Source: Apteryx mantelli (lineage: Eukaryota; Chordata; Aves; Apterygiformes; Apterygidae). Taken from it: a stretch of DNA of 64,000 nucleotides. The notes under the pieces were generated by a model. The model ran no database searches and was not told the DNA's origin. It saw only the letters and a list, made by a program, of their open reading frames with translations. The position numbers and the translations under genes were made by a program. Below, one piece after another: positions 45,325 to 57,306 of the stretch. Location: NCBI RefSeq assembly GCF_036417845.1, contig NC_090001.1, forward strand, positions 8,167,501 through 8,231,500. The letters run 5' to 3'. Within the stretch, counting starts at the first letter, position 1; each line of letters starts with the position of its first letter.

Positions 45325-46350
45325 GGGGAACCAAGACATGCTGGGCGCAGAAGAGAGGAGGCCGGTCTGTGCCCTTGGTTGCATGGACTGAGCAGGAAGG
45401 TGTCCCCCGGCATTCGTCACAGACCAGCCTCTCACATTGGTTGTTTCCAGCCCTGGCCGCACACCCCAGGTTTCTGGGTGTATTTTGCTGCGTGCCCAGC
45501 TCCGTCCTGCTGGGATCAGTGCTTGTATTGAGGGGAAGGGCCAACCCTGCCCTGCCAGCCCTCTCTCCCAGCCCAGCCCATGGCAAACCGCAGAGGATGG
45601 CTGTGTGCTAACCCCTACGTGGGACACGGCTGGGGCTGTGCAGGGCCCAGGCACTGGGGGAGGCTGCCAAAGCAGGAGAGCAGAGAGGGGACAGGGCACC
45701 GAGGGCTCTTGTGGGCACTGTGGGGGGGGGGGATGGTTCCCCAGCCCTGAACACACCTTGCCCTGTGCAGTGCCTGCCCAGCGGGGCCGTGGGGCCATGT
45801 GCAAGGCAGTGGGGCTGGACCAGTGCAAGGACAGGGCACAGATGGGAGCCCCGATGCTCCTCACCACTCCACTCCAAAGAGGAACTTGCAGGAGAGCTCT
45901 CCCAGCCCTGCCCCACGAGCTCTTGTGCCTGCTCCAGACATGCCAGAGCAGAGGCCGAGGACCAAGAGGTCCCTCCGGCAAAGCTGTGCCAGCCTCACGG
46001 AGGAGCCCTGAGCACCGAGACAGGCAGAGCGCCCTTCCTGTATGTCCCTGTCCTGCTGGGAGGGTGGCAGGGGCACCAGGGAAATGGCCCGCTTCTGCTT
46101 GCGTTCAGTGTGGGACTTTTGCATGTGAGGTGAACGTGACAGCTGCTACCCTGCAGAAACACCAGCTACAACCTCCTGCTGCAGCCCCCACTGCCCTCCT
46201 GCCCACGTCCCTGCTGACCTGGCCCCACTCCTCACTGCCCCAGCTCCTGTCCCCTCTCCACACGCTGCAGGGACCAGCAGTGCAGCAGGAGCTGGCACAG
46301 CCCCGTAGCCCCTGCCTGGCCCCTGGCCCTCCCCACCTCCTCCCAAAACA
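45325..46350. repeat. GC-rich module block, inverted copy, part 2
   Basis: Reverse complement of about 8.4-9.75 kb and 53.3-54.85 kb; for example GCCAGAGCAGAGGCCGAGG near 45,943 answers the CCTCAGCCTCTGCTCCAGC stretch near 8,657. It includes a run of twelve G at 45,721-45,732. No gene was recognised. Confidence 0.55.
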
Positions 46351-47100
46351 TTGCATCCATCTTCAAGAAGGATAAGAAAGAGAACCGGGGAACGAGGGTT
46401 GCTCAGCATCACATCAGTCCCTGGGAAGCAAATCTTCCGAGAAGCTTGTTCCAGTCTCATGAAGGGATTGGTAAAAGCCAGCATGAAGCCATCGAGTCAA
46501 ATTGTGTCTGACCAACCTGACTGCTTTCTGTGATGGGATGACCGGCTGTGTGGACCAGTACAGAGCATGTTGTACACCCTGAAATTTAGGAAGGCCTTTG
46601 ACATTGTCTTCCCTAGCACCTTTGTAGCCAAACTGGGGAGATGGAGAATGGAGGAGTAAGCAATGGCATGTGGGGAAAACTAGCTGGAGACTGCCTGCCT
46701 CGAAGGGTGGAGAACAGTGGTACAAAGTCCAAGTGACTAATGGTTAGGAGTGACGTTCTTCAGAGGTCAATACTGGAGCCAATGCCATTTGTCTTTGCGA
46801 AAGACTAAGATGGTGGGATGGAGTGCACTCTCAGCCAGTTCATAAACGATACCCACCTGGGAGGAGTGGTTGACACGCTGGAGGGCAGGGCTGCTCAGCT
46901 GAGGGGCAGTGACAGCCTGGTGATAGGGGCTGAAAGGGACACGGGGAGTTCAAGCAAGTCCTGTCCCTGCGATGAAATAACCCCGTGCAGCAGGGCAAGC
47001 TGGGGCAGACTGGCTGGAGAGCAGCTTTGCAGGAAAGGATTGGGGTGTTCTGGTGCTCAGCAAGCTGACAAGAAGTCAACAGGGTGCTCCTGTAGCAAAG
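46351..47100 (+). repeat. old CR1 reverse transcriptase remnant
   Basis: A decayed CR1 on the plus strand. The frame around 46,818 reads MECTLSQFINDTHLGGV with VDTLEG, aligned with [22 protein letters not shown], so the catalytic FADD has become FIND. Earlier, LKFRKAFDIVFPSTFVAKLG near 46,580 aligns with motif A. It marks the right end of the module 2 arm. Confidence 0.75.
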
Positions 47101-47229
47101 ATGGCCACCGTTATCGTGGGTTTGTATCAGCAAGAGTACAGACAAATACAAGGGCAAGTGCAGTGGGACATATGAAATACCCTGGTGGCTGCAACCAAAA
47201 AGAAGCAAAAGAAAGGGCAGGCTACTACT
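47101..47229. other. short unassigned junction sequence
   Basis: Lies between the old CR1 of module 2 and the first block of module 3. Nothing was recognised. Confidence 0.35.
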
Positions 47230-48119
47230 GTACTGCCCTTAGCCTCCACTTCACCAGGATAATGTAGCCCAGGTCCCTCAGCTTCCCTCTACAGGTCATG
47301 TGCTGCAGGCAACAAGCACCATCTTGGCAGACCTCCTCTGCACCCTCTCCACATCCTCCCCATTCCTCCAGCACTGGGCATCCCACACTGGCACACATGA
47401 TTCCAGATGTGGCCACGCCAGTGCTGAGTCAACGGGGGATAGTGACTGTCCTTGTCTGGGTGGGCAGACACTTCCTAATGCAGCCCCGTATGCAGCTGGC
47501 CTCATCTGTGGTGAGCACGCACCACAGGCTCATATGGCATCCCTCGTCATGTCCAGGCCCTTCTCCTCAGGGTCACTCCCCCAAGGCAGCACCTGCCACT
47601 TCCCCTTGCACAACTCCAGGAGCCTTCTGTTGGCCTCATCTCCAAGCTTCTCCAGCTCCCTCTCCACTCAAGCTCCTTTCTGTCAGCTCTGAATGTGTGC
47701 GTGCAGATGCCTCATGCCATCTTGCCAGGCCTCTCACAGGATAACAGCATGACGAACTGCAGGACACTACAGATAATAAAGGGGGTAGTATTTTAAAGGA
47801 AGTGCTGGCAATGGTGGAAATGAGCATGGCAACCATCTCGGAGAAGGCAAAGGAAGGCACAAAGGCAGCAAAAGCAGGGTCAGTGGGGACAGAGTAAACA
47901 GAGTTGGCTGATTGCATGGGAGGAGATCAGGGTGGTAAAGGAGAAGAGCTTGTAAGGTGGAAAAGAGGGGAAAAATGCAATAAAAGGTGAAGCAAATGAA
48001 AGCCCAGGGCTATGTGGGGGTACCTGCCAAGCAGCCCTGAATCTGAACTACTCTGACCAGAGCAGCACAAGACAGTAAGCGAAATGTTTTCCCTAAGGTC
48101 AACAAGAGAAGACCCGGGG
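47230..48119 (-). repeat. copy of the 636-1535 block (module 3)
   Basis: Nearly identical to 636-1,535, including the old CR1 RT remnant (VQRRSAKM, minus strand 47,296-47,505) and the purine-rich stretch that follows. Confidence 0.75.
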
Positions 48120-48755
48120 TGGAAGGAAATGCCAAATGCTTCAGGCTGGAAGGGACCTCAGGTTGTCTCTAGCCCAACCTCCTTCTCACAGCAGGCTCAG
48201 CTATCAGCTCCAACCAGCTTGCTGAGGCCTTCAGTCATTTAGGTCTTGAAAACCTCTGAGGATGGAGGTGGCACAAACCCTCTGGGCAACCTGCCCCAGT
48301 GCTTCGCTGTTTGGATGAGTAAAACGTTGTCCCTTATCCCCAGCCTGAACCTCTCTTCTTTCAGCTCATGCCCACTGGGCCTCATCCTCCCATAGTGCAC
48401 AACGGTGAAAAGCCTGGCTCCATCTTCTTGATGACCTCCTGGTAGGGATGGGCAGGCTGTTATTCGGTCTGCCCAAAGCCTCCTCTTCTCCACGCTGAAC
48501 CAACCCAGCTCCCTCAGCCTCCCACAGTAACAAAGCTGACCTTACAAATGTGTGCCTAGGATGCTAAAGGCCCTCCCAATCCTTCTGGATTTTACTGGAT
48601 CTGCAAAGGACCTTAGGCCTGTTAGGGTGTGCAATCACCCTCATGCCATGACTTTCTGCATGCATCACACTCATTGGGTGTCATGTTGTAATGAACTGGT
48701 GTTGTAGACCATGAGGAGGGCCCATTCTGGATAAGCGGTCCTTCATCATTAAGTC
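48120..48755 (-). repeat. copy of old CR1 3' region and following sequence (module 3)
   Basis: Matches 1,536-2,150. At about 48,750 it jumps directly to sequence corresponding to 2,508, so it lacks about 355 bp present in module 1. Confidence 0.7.
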
Positions 48756-50560
48756 TTGATTCATTCTCTCATTCTCCTGCCATGAATCCCTGTAAAAACT
48801 GGTTCACTATGGGTGGCAACCTTGAGTTGGGAAGCTGCTCCGAGTCACTCCAAAAGCCTTCCCTTCTCCAGGCTGAACAAACTCGTTCCCTCAGCCTCCC
48901 CTCAGAGGACAAGTGCTCCAGCCCCCCATCACCTTGGGGACCTGCCACTGAAATCACTCAGAGTGATCAGTAGTGCTATTCTACAGGGCCCCCAAATGGA
49001 TGCAGCTTCTAGATGTGCTCTAATGAGGCAGAGTAGAGGGGGATAATCACTTCCCTCCATCTCCTGCCTTTGTTCTGGTTCATGCAGGCCAGGATGCTGT
49101 CGCCTCCTTGGCTGCCAAGGAATGCTGCTGACTCACATTCAGCTCCCTGCCCACAAAATCTCCCAGGTGCTTTTCCGCTGAGCTGCTGCCCAGGCAGGGA
49201 CTCCCCAGCCTGTATCGCTTCAGGGTGTTGGTCTATGCGAGGTGCAGGACGTGGCATTTGTCCTGCTTGAATTTCACAAAGATCCTGATAGCCCATTCCT
49301 CCTCCCTGCTGAGGTCCCTCCCAATGGCAGCCCTGAAGCAAGTGACTGCTCTGCCTGATGAGGTGTCATCTCAAATGTGATGAGAGTTGCCTCCTCCAGG
49401 TCACTGATGAACCTGTTAGACAGGTCAGGTGGCAGTAGAGACCCCTGCATACTCCACTTGTCAGCAGCTTCCAGGGAAAGAACGACCCATTCCTAAAAAC
49501 CCTCTGAGCTCGATCCTGCAGCCAGCTTTTTAGCCATCTGGTTGTCTACCCAGCCTATCACAACGCCTTTCTTGTATACAAGAATATTGTGGGAGACAGT
49601 GTCAAACACTTTGCTTAAAATCATGGTAAGGGACCTCCACTACTCTCCGCTCCTCCACAGGACAGGTCTTTTATCACAGAAGGCAATCAGGTTGGTCAGG
49701 AATGATTTCCCTTCACTTAATCTATGTGGACTGTTCCGAGTCACCTTCTTCTCCTTCATGTGCCCAGAAAGGTGAGCCAAGATGAATCGCTCCATGACAC
49801 ACTCCACACTCAAGTGAGGCAGAATGGCCTGCAGCTCCCCGCATTGTCCCTGTGGCCTTTTTGGCAAATGGGCACAACATCTTCCTTTTTTTCATCATTG
49901 GCACCTCCCCCGATCTCCACAACCTTTCAAAGAAGAGCCTTTTTGTGACAGTGGTCAGCCCTCTCAATGTCCTGACACCCTCCAGAAACCTCCTGGACTG
50001 CTTGCACTCTGCTGTGACAGGGGCATGAAATTGCCTGCATAAGAAGCAGGCCCTGTGATCCACAGGCTTCCTCATGTTGATTCAAGGAGATGCATCCACC
50101 TCCTCAGCCTAACTGAGTGGTCTGAAAGTCATGCGCACCCACAAGCGCTCACTCAGCCCCTGGTCCATCCCAGACAAGACCTCCATACATCTGAGCTGCC
50201 CCTTCACACAAAGGGCATCTTCCTGCCTCATCTTCCACGACAATCTCTCCTGAGGAGCTTGTAGCCTGCCATCACAGCCCTCCAGTGGTGTGAGCGATTC
50301 CACCACATTTCCGTTATTCCAGCCATGTGGCAGCATTGTGAAAGCTTGTGCATCTCCACCTGCTCCTGCCTGTGCCCCAGGCTGAAGACATTTGCGTATA
50401 TCTGGGCTGCAGAGCCGCAGCTATGGCACAGCTCCCTCTGCTTCCCTCCCTCAGCAGAAATATCATGGGATTGCTCTCCGGTACCCACCTGTACATGCTG
50501 CCCTTGTCCTTGCCCTTGGACTCTCTGGGCAAGGGGGTTTCTGATGCAGTTCAGACACTG
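48756..50560 (-). repeat. old CR1 element (module 3 copy)
   Basis: Corresponds to 2,508-3,600 and continues into CR1 sequence that module 1 has lost. The minus-strand ORF 50,228-50,809 includes MAGITEMWWNRSHHWRAVMA, aligned with the endonuclease motif ITETWWDSSHDWSAVMDGY. RT pieces (FERLWRSGEVP) lie at 49,722-50,075. Confidence 0.75.
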
Positions 50561-51625
50561 ACCCTGTGGGTCCTGCCATGCAGACGTGTCCTTGACACTG
50601 AGGTGCCCAAGCACCCCTCTAACGTGTGGGGCTCTGGGCAGTGCAGTGTTGTGGGCTGGGAATGAGCCAACTCTCTCTTCAGGACACCCCATCTTAGGAC
50701 ATTCCACTGTTTCCTTGGGATGTCCAGCTGGGCTGCACTCTGCCCTCCAGAAGGGCACAGATCCCCCATTGCATCTTGGTGTTATCTGGGTGCCCCATGG
50801 AGAAGCCACCTGGTTACTGAGGCCACGGAAATGGTGCTGGCAGGCTGCATGTGGGCAACTGGAATGAGTGCAAGGTGCTCCTGGTTAGAAGGGGAGTGCT
50901 GAGATGTCCCTCAGATGCTCAGGGAAAGGGTGCTGAGTTTGTTGATCTGCACATTGAGACTGGCTTCCTCTGCCCTTACTGGTGTCGTTTCTTTTTAGGG
51001 TAACATGAGTGCAATTGTCCTCCACCTCTGAGGTGCGAGCACAGGGCAGCTGGGAACAAGACACATGGGCAGACCAGCTCTCCTCACTCTGCACTAAAGC
51101 TACAGTGAATCCATTTGCCTTTCAGGAATCACAGCTGGTCACTCTGAGTGCAGTAGCAGTGCTGAGGATTTCTGTCTCCAAGAGTCCTCCTCGGGTGTGA
51201 CGAGGGAACCTAAAACAAAACAAAACAAAACAAAACAAACAAATCCTTAAAACTCTTAATGAACTCCCATTGTTTAGAACTGGGAGTGAAGATGCTGAAA
51301 GCCCTTCTACATGAGCAGTGGATTCAATCTGATTCAAAAGGTGAATATAGAAGTTGAGTCACCCCTGCTCCCATGTATGCAGTGCTGTAGGTCAGGGCTG
51401 ACTCCTCTGGAGCCCACGGGCAGAGGCCCCTGCTCCTCACAGCAACCTCAGCCATCACAGACCAGAGCTCCAGCCATGGAGCTCAATGACAGTCGTGCTG
51501 AGATGGCGAGAGGTAATGTGTGTGTGTTTGGGGCAGGTTATGAGAAAATTTTCCGCAGAGAAGTCTGTCCTAACTTGTCAATGACTCTTCTTCCTCAGAC
51601 AGTTCCCTCAGCTGGGAGGGAGCAA
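50561..51625 (+). repeat. upstream flank of OR pseudogene
   Basis: Matches 41,400-42,370 in front of the plus-strand receptor of module 2. It contains a donor-like site (GAGAG then GTAATG at about 51,513) and a pyrimidine-rich acceptor (TGACTCTTCTTCCTCAGACAG near 51,600) as expected for a noncoding 5' exon and intron. Confidence 0.6.
51212..51243 (+). repeat. (CAAAA)n microsatellite
   Basis: Six to seven CAAAA units, the last one irregular. Absent from the matching place in module 2. Confidence 0.85.
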
Positions 51626-51945
51626 GTGTCCAATAGCAGCTCCCTCAACGAGTTCCTCCTCCTGGCATTCACAGGCACATAGGAGCTGCAGCTCTTGTAC
51701 TTTGTGCTCTTCCTGGGCATCTACCTGGCTGCCCTCCTGGGCAACGGCCTCATCATCACAGCCGTAGCCTGCGACCACCACCTCCACACCCCCATGTACT
51801 TCCTCCTCCTCAATCTCTCCCTCCTTGACCTTGGCTCCATCTCTATCACTGTCCCCAAATCCATGGCTAATTCCCTCTGGGACACCAGGGACATCTCCTC
51901 CTGGGGATGTGCTGCCCAGGTCTTTCTGCTTCTCTTCTTTTTCCC
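51626..51945 (+). pseudogene. olfactory receptor family 14-like pseudogene
   Basis: Receptor N-terminus to the start of TM3 on the plus strand, close to the three intact copies. The start codon position reads GTG (51,626-51,628) where the others have ATG, codon 19 is TAG (51,680-51,682), and homology stops near 51,945 shortly after the TM3 cysteine. TM3 to TM7 are missing. GN of TM1 and HTPMYF are still readable, so the loss is recent. The 3' flank of an OR unit reappears at 52,520-52,620, so most of the receptor was deleted or replaced. Confidence 0.9.
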
Positions 51946-52204
51946 CCAGTGCAATGAGCAGAGTTTCCCTTTGCAGTGTCTTTCTTGGCACTGACACCAA
52001 GGAAGCTCAGGTGAGTACAGGCGGGGTGAGACGATGGGTCCTGTGTCCAGTAGGAGAGCTCAGCTTCCCTGGCCACAGCCAGGGCATGATCTCACACCCC
52101 TCTTCTATGAGGGTGGCAGCCAGGTGTCACCATGGGCTGGTCCCTTCACCACATGTGCTCCATCATTCACAGTGGAGTTGGAGTGGAGGGTGTGGATGCA
52201 GCAG
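51946..52204. other. unassigned sequence after OR pseudogene
   Basis: No match to the receptor or to the other modules was recognised. The break point resembles a splice acceptor (TTTTTCCCCCAG), which may be chance. Confidence 0.35.
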
Positions 52205-55200
52205 AGCAGTCTGGATGTAGCCTGTGGGGACAGACCCTCTGCTCCTCAGGACCATCCCCCCCCACTACCACAGCCCACATTTCCTCACTGCAGCCTTTGC
52301 ATGGGGGCTGCAGCCTTCCTGGAGACACATCTGCCAATGGTAGCAGGACTTTCTTTGTTCAGGGCTTCTTTTCCTCACTTCCACACTGGCCTGCTGTGCT
52401 CTGATGTTTGTATATGGCCTGAGCACTCTCGCAACGTGGTGGTGGTGCATTCCTGTGAGCACCAAGAGAACCAGGCATTGGGCACCTTTCTGCCAGCCCT
52501 GGCCTCCAGAATAACATTTCCATAATAAAACGAGCTCTGCCCTGTGACATGCCTGATCTCAGGCCTTTCTTCAAAGGTGGAGCCAAAAATACGCCCAAGG
52601 AACTGCACCACAAAAGGGCCTCTGCTCAGCTTGTGAACTCTGTGGGCTCCATAGGACGAGCTCAGAGTGGCAGAGTGATCTGTTCGGGAGCAAGGTCTGG
52701 ATCCAGGGCTCATATCTTGGTGAGCAGTGCCAGTGGAGATGCAGGCAGAGAGGGAGGGGGATCTGCTGGACACAAGAGCAGGGGACACAGAGAGTGACTG
52801 AGAGTGACTGGCGTCATTGCGAGGCCTCCTCCACTTTGCTGGAGAGCTGCTCCCATTGTTCTTGGACCTGCCCTGACTTACGCTGTGACATGCCTGTGCC
52901 TGGCCCTGCACCTCTCAGGTGCTGACCTGACCCTTTCCCCGTCCTGCTGACCTGACTCCCCATCTCTGCCTCAGACCTGCCCCCTCACTACAGGCAAGAA
53001 AGCCTTGGCAAGGGAAGCTGGGATCCGAGCAGATCCCAGAGAAGGTTGTAGGTACAAAAGGTGACCGCATATCCCCACAGCAACTCTTGCCTGAAAGCCA
53101 AGTCAAAGGTGTAAGGAGGGCTTCAGATTTCAGCCCCTGCCCACGTAACACTGCACACGGACTCTTAGCTGAATGAAAAAGTGAGGGCAGCCACTTGGGG
53201 TCTGATTTGATGATGCATAGTTACGAGAGCGAGTGTTTCTGTATCCCAGGTCAAGTGTTTAAGCACCATTTGCCTCTGGTTCCTGCTACAAAGAGGATGT
53301 TGTCAGGAGCAGCAAGTGCCCTTGTCCAGCCCCACGCTCCCTCATCTCCTCTGCCTCTGAGCAGGTGTCTTGCTGCCTGGCTGGGGCTGGATCCCCGACA
53401 TGAGGAGAGGTGGGGAAGGCCAGGGAGCTCCTGCCTGCAGAGCTGGTCCCCACGGTGCCAGGAGAGGGGCCAGGGGCTGGGAGGGATGGTGCTGCAGGCT
53501 GGTCAGGGGCAGAGGCGGGCAGGAATGCAGCAGGGGCCCCATGGAGGGGGCGCAGCCGGTGCTGCTGCAGCGCAGTGGCTGTCACCTTTGCCTCCCTCCC
53601 AAAAGTTCCCGCACGGCCCCCGGGCAGGAACAGGCTGTTCCCCCGTCCCTGTGCTGCCCTCCCATCAGCATGGGATATGCGAGGAAGGGCTTGGCCTGCC
53701 ATGTCCTTGTGGCCAGCTCCCCAGGGCTGGCACAGCTTGGCCTGAGGCACCTCCAGCTCCTCGGCCTCTGCTCCAGCATGGCTGGCACAGGGATGAGAGC
53801 TCCTCGGGCAGGGCAGAGCAAGCCTGGCTGGGGCAGCATCAGGGGTAAGATGCAAAGGTCCTGGCTCTGTGCTGGGCTTTGGAAAACTCCCTCTGGCATC
53901 CCGAGAAGCTCCATCTGCCTCTTCCACCCTGCCCTCTGCTTCCCTCCCGCTGGACAAAGTGGAGCTCAGCATTGCCTGGGGACTCTCCTCTCCATGGGAA
54001 GCAGAGGGAGGACCTTCAGCAGCCCCACACTGCCTTTTCCACCCCCAGCCTTTGCACTTGCACGTGTGCCCACTTGCCTTCACCACTGGAAGCCCATGAA
54101 AATCCCAGCGCTCCTGCCCTCGAGCTGGCATCCAGCCTGAACCTGGAGCCTGGCTGGCCACAAAGGCATCACCTGTCCAGTGCACGGCCAGGGTGGCTTG
54201 GGAGAGGGCAGCTCCCCTCTGACTCGCTGCGGCTGGGCATGAGGCCGGGGCTGGTCACAGTTTTTTCCCGAGGAGCTCCCAGAGGAGCTGCCCCAGGTGA
54301 TTTTCCACCTCTGCCCTGGCAGCAGCACCAGCTCTCAGGGTGCCAGGGGAAAGAGCACAGAATGTGGAAGGGGGACAGGCTGCCCAGGGGAAGCATTGAC
54401 ACCTTGTCCGTGCACACAGGGATGGAATGAGGAAAGCCAGAACTCAGCTGGAGATGGAACCAGAGACCTCGCACATGGAAAGGGCTGTAGCATTATTAAA
54501 TGATTATGAAATGATTCCCCAGAGTCTGGGGGATCCAAGCACCCGGCCCCTGCCCAGTCTGGGTGGATCCCCAATGGCTGTTAGCAGACTGCATGCTCCC
54601 AGATCTGCTGGGGTCTGGTGCAGAAGAGTGACCATGCAAGGCTGGCCTTTTCCCCTCCATCGCGATATGGAGAGCTGCAGGAGGATGGAGCTGGCCATGC
54701 AACCACCCCACAGCTGAGGTGAGCAGCCAGCAGTGAGAAGGGGCCATGTGATGGGGCTGGTCCAGGACGATGGCCGTGGGGCAGCTTCCCCAGTGTGTCC
54801 GTGCAACACAGGGAACAACCTGGGCTCTTCTCTTCTGCACCCTCCATGTCCTGGTGCCTTTCCCAGGAGACCTCCATCTGCCTGCAAGCACACTGGTGGG
54901 TGCTCCCACACTGCTGTTCACACAGAGGAGCTGCCTGCTGGCGTTTCGCCTCTCCCAGGACCTTTCCAGCCCATCTCAGCAAATCCCCTGCTCTCCCCAC
55001 CTCCCCTGCCCTCTCCCCAGACCACCCAGCAGAGCAGCCCAGGCTGAGGGTGGCCCTGCAGCAGTGTCCACCGCAGGTGGCTGCAAAGCTCTTGACACTT
55101 GCACCACAGCCCCAGCCCCTGTGCAGGACAGCAGCAGAGTCCTGGTCCCTGGGCTGCTCAGGCAGATCCTGCTGCCCCAGCGACAGAGACGCCTGCCCTG

Positions 55201-56107
55201 AGCTTGTGCACACAGGAAAGGGTTTCTCTTTGTGTTCCTCCCCTGCACACGCATGCACCCCTACTCCCCCCGGATGTCACTGCTCCCAGAGAGCCTTTCC
55301 CCAGCTGAGTGTGTCCATGCTGGGCTGGCTGATCATTCCTGCATCCCTCCCCTGTGCTCCACCAAGAGTCCCAGACTGGCGGTGCTACTCTGCAGAGCGA
55401 GTGAGCTGTAGGGCCACAGGGTGACAACGCACGGGCTGTGCTGGTCAGGGCAGACCCAGCTGGACCAGCACCACCGCGCCTGACCACTCCCTCCCAGGCT
55501 CTGTGGCTGTGGACGATGCTGGAAGCAAAAACAGGGCATTTCAAATGGCTCAGGAGGTGTTCACGTGTGTCATTGGGCAGAATGAATGTGGGCTTTTTTT
55601 CCTTTTAGATGACACGAACCACTCTTGAGGCTCCCTTCCCTGTGCCTGCTGGGTCCCCACTGCTTCTCCTGAGATTTCTGAGCTCTCATTCAGTGCATTC
55701 TTCGGTTTAGCCCTTTACCTTTGGGCGACTCCACTTGGTTTTGGGAGTCTCCACTCACTGCCCATCCCAGGCACATGCTGTCCCACGAGATCCCCTGTGC
55801 TCTCAGGGTGGCTCCATATTCCCTTCCAGAAGCATGGACATCTCTCACCAGCCCTCTAATATGGCAGACAGTCCCCGGGAGACACCACTTGACCACTCAC
55901 CTGCTCCAGAGACACTGGGCACCCACAAGTTACAGCTGACTCCAGCCCTCCTGCCCAAACACATCACCCTATGAGCTCATGCCCCTTAGCCCATGGAAAA
56001 CCCAAGCACAGCAAAGGGCCTTTTCGGGTGCAACTCCCTGAGCGCATTCTTGGCTCCAGCTTGGGAAGAAGAGCCCAACCTTCAGGCACTGTCCTCAGGA
56101 AATCCCC
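52205..56107. repeat. GC-rich module block downstream of OR gene (module 3)
   Basis: Direct copy of 7,475-10,823. It carries about 375 bp at 52,410-52,785 that module 1 lacks. Part of this (52,520-52,620, with AATAAA at 52,524) matches the 3' flank of an OR gene. It also has about 177 bp at 55,755-55,930 that module 1 lacks but modules 2 and 4 keep. No gene was recognised. Confidence 0.6.
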
Positions 56108-56113
56108 TTTTAT
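56108..56113 (-). terminator. candidate polyadenylation signal of OR gene
   Basis: AATAAA on the minus strand about 207 bp past the stop codon at 56,320, conserved in position with the two other intact copies. Confidence 0.45.
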
Positions 56114-56319
56114 TGCAGGGATGCTGGCTGGGAGGCCAGCCCGGACACAGTGCTACACAGATTTACGGAAGGCTTCCAGGTCAGACAGACAGGGTTTGTG
56201 CTGCTGGAGAAGTGGGATGAATTCAAGCATTTACAAAGAAAATTATCACAGATAGAATGCCCAAAGCACAAGAGTTGCCCAGGTAAATTGGAAATCCCTT
56301 GTGAGGAGAGATGGGCAGT

Positions 56320-57255
56320 TCATTGCTGCTGCACTAATACCGGTTGAACCAGTTTCTTCAGTGCATCCTTGAGCTCCTTGTTTCTCATGCTGTAGATGAG
56401 AGGGTTCACTGCTGGAGGCACCCCTGCGTACAGAACAGCCACCACCAGATCCAGAGCTGGGGAGGAGAGGGAGGGGGGCTTCAGGTAGGCAAACATGACA
56501 GTGCTGACGAGCAGGGAGACCACGGCCAGGTGAGGGATGCACATGGAGAAGGCTTTGTGCCGGCCCTGCTCAGAGGGGATCCTCAGCACAACTGTGAAGA
56601 TCTGCACATAGGACAGCACAATGAAAACGAAACACCCAAAGACTAAACAAAGACTAACCACAACAACTCCAGCTTCCCTGAGGTAGGTGTCTGAGCAGGA
56701 GAGCTTGAGGATGTGGGGAATTTCACAGAAGAACTGCTCCACAACATTGCCTTGGCAGAGTGGTATGGAAAATGTGTTAGCAGTGTGCAGGAGAGCATAG
56801 AGAAAACCAGTGGCCCAGGCAGCTGCTGCCATTTTGACAAAAGCTCTGCTGTCCATGATGGTCCCGTAGTGCAGGGGTCTGCAGATGGCCACATAGCGGT
56901 CATAGGCCATGACAGTGAGAACAGAATACTCAGTTGAGATGAGAAAGTAAAAATGAAAAACCTGTGCAGCACATCCCCAGTAGGAAATGGCCCTGGTGTT
57001 GCTCAGGGAATTGGCCATGGATTTGGGGACAGTGGTGGAGATGGTGCCAAGGTCGAGGAGGGAGAGGTTGAGGAGGAAGAAGTACATGGGGGTGTGGAGG
57101 TGGTGGTCACAGGCTACGGCTGTGACGATGAGGCCATTGCCCAGGAGGGCAGCCAGGTAGATGCCCAGGAAGAGCCAGAAGTGCAAGAGCTGCAGCTGCC
57201 GCGTATCTGCAAATGCCAGGAGGAGGAACTCATTGAAGGAGCTGCTGTTGGACAT
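56320..57255 (-). CDS. olfactory receptor, family 14-like (module 3)
   Basis: An intact 311-residue odorant GPCR in one exon. Landmarks: NSS sequon at 3-5, GN at 39-40, HTPMYF at 54-59, Cys95 and Cys177 (usual disulfide pair), MAYDRYVAIC at 116-125, SYVQIF at 215-220, RHKAFSMC at 232-239, PLIYSMRN at 285-292. The start at 57,253-57,255 is chosen for the same reasons as in module 1: the longer frame (to 57,306) crosses the splice acceptor at 57,279. It is the closest relative of the receptor at 11.0 kb, roughly nine residues in ten identical by eye, and its flanks match on both sides for several kilobases. Confidence 0.94.
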   Translation of the reverse strand: MSNSSSFNEFLLLAFADTRQLQLLHFWLFLGIYLAALLGNGLIVTAVACDHHLHTPMYFFLLNLSLLDLGTISTTVPKSMANSLSNTRAISYWGCAAQVFHFYFLISTEYSVLTVMAYDRYVAICRPLHYGTIMDSRAFVKMAAAAWATGFLYALLHTANTFSIPLCQGNVVEQFFCEIPHILKLSCSDTYLREAGVVVVSLCLVFGCFVFIVLSYVQIFTVVLRIPSEQGRHKAFSMCIPHLAVVSLLVSTVMFAYLKPPSLSSPALDLVVAVLYAGVPPAVNPLIYSMRNKELKDALKKLVQPVLVQQQ

Positions 57256-57278
57256 TTGCTGATGCTGGGCATGGGGGC

Positions 57279-57280
57279 CT
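57279..57280 (-). other. 3' splice acceptor before OR coding exon
   Basis: Same sequence and spacing as at 11,993-11,994, 23 bases before the ATG. Confidence 0.55.
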
Positions 57281-57306
57281 GTCCAAGGAGGAAAAGACAG
57301 GGACAA

